Positions 4,797-5,038 of a DNA stretch of 5,038 nucleotides are shown one piece after another; the first letter of the stretch is position 1, and each line of letters begins with the position of its first letter. Source of the stretch: Candidatus Hodarchaeota archaeon (GTDB taxonomy: Archaea > Asgardarchaeota > Heimdallarchaeia > Hodarchaeales > Hodarchaeaceae). The notes beneath the pieces are model-generated. The model was not told where the DNA came from and ran no database searches. It saw only the letters and a list, made by a program, of their open reading frames with translations. The stretch spans positions 1-5,038 of the forward strand of contig JAEOSP010000426.1 of the NCBI GenBank assembly GCA_016840305.1, in the 5' to 3' direction. Position numbers and translations under genes: made by a program.

Positions 4797-5038
4797 TTGA
4801 CTGAGATAAAGAAAAGATACTGTTCGTACTGTGCAGTAGAGATGGATCCTAGAGGGAGAATCTGTCCTAAATGTGGTATGGAACAGACGCCTTTGATAGA
4901 ATCCGTTTCAAGTGCATGGTATCTTGTCCCTTTTTTCATGGGTTGGTTCGGAGGCTTAATAGTATGGTTTGTCAACAAAGACCGCGACCCAAAGAAAGCA
5001 CGTAATTTTCTTATCTTTGGATTTGTTTGGACTGCAAT
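4797..5038 (+). CDS. Zinc-ribbon protein with two membrane helices, paralogue of the gene at 1449 (partial)
   Basis: The frame opens after a TGA at 4770-4772 and runs off the right edge, giving 80 complete codons. The chosen start is TTG 4797, with a weak GAGAGA 6 nt upstream. The first in-frame ATG (4842) would remove the first cysteine pair, so it is unlikely. The zinc ribbon has CSYC at 9-12 and CPKC at 23-26. A first membrane helix at about 41-59 follows, then a charged turn (NKDRDPKKARN) and the start of a second helix from about 71. Compared with the protein at 1449 it shares WYLVPF, a GG pair in the first helix, D-x-D, the ARN triplet, an LFG/IFG motif and a Trp in the second helix. 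The N-terminal basic stretch and the zinc ribbon differ in sequence but not in layout. As with its paralogue, no activity can be assigned. The stop and C-terminus lie outside the window. Confidence 0.82.
   Translation, partial: MTEIKKRYCSYCAVEMDPRGRICPKCGMEQTPLIESVSSAWYLVPFFMGWFGGLIVWFVNKDRDPKKARNFLIFGFVWTA

Noticed and set aside
4751..4978. A 75-codon frame on the minus strand
   Set aside because: It lies opposite the zinc-ribbon/membrane protein at 4797-5038, which has a clear paralogue in the same window.

Overview
The window looks archaeal. The evidence is the protein families (tandem AN1 zinc fingers, a zinc-ribbon plus two-helix membrane family, a membrane-anchored thermonuclease with an Ada-like zinc site), TATA-type elements such as TTTATATC and CTATAAAA lying about 25-40 bp before start codons, and mostly leaderless or short-leader genes. 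The DNA is strongly A+T rich. The lineage cannot be fixed from the sequence; an AT-rich member of the Nitrososphaerota (Thaumarchaeota) or a methanogen-related lineage would both fit. No tRNA, rRNA, CRISPR array, transposase or integrase is visible. Five of the nine gene starts chosen or considered are GTG or TTG.

Layout. 1-549 (minus): the start of a protein with two AN1 zinc fingers and a membrane helix, cut by the window edge. 550-735: gene-free, with two tandem palindromes exactly 31 bp apart (probable operator) and a short stem-loop. 736-963 (minus): a small CPIC-motif gene with an in-frame TAG, probably a pseudogene. 1034-1372 (plus): a winged-helix regulator divergent from it across a short shared promoter. 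1449-1793 (plus): a zinc-ribbon protein with two membrane helices. 1801-2016 (minus): a small zinc-ribbon protein convergent with it. 2098-3114 (minus): a composite protein with an N-terminal winged helix, one membrane helix, a thermonuclease domain and an Ada-like zinc site. 3115-3439: a divergent intergenic region. 3440-4207 (plus): an unrecognised 255-residue protein. 4270-4635 (plus): a single-domain PD-(D/E)XK-type nuclease-like protein. 4797-5038 (plus): a second zinc-ribbon/two-helix protein, paralogous to the one at 1449 and cut by the right edge.

How the parts may fit together. The window is dominated by small Cys-rich zinc-binding proteins, several of them membrane-anchored, together with two winged-helix proteins and two nuclease-like proteins. 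This is an accessory rather than housekeeping region. No metabolic operon is present, and most genes seem to have their own promoter. The most unusual architecture is the thermonuclease. By the positive-inside rule its winged helix should be cytoplasmic and its nuclease and zinc domains outside the membrane. The 255-residue protein and the PD-(D/E)XK protein are co-oriented and 62 bp apart; they could be a functional pair, but the second has its own TATA element, so this is inference only.
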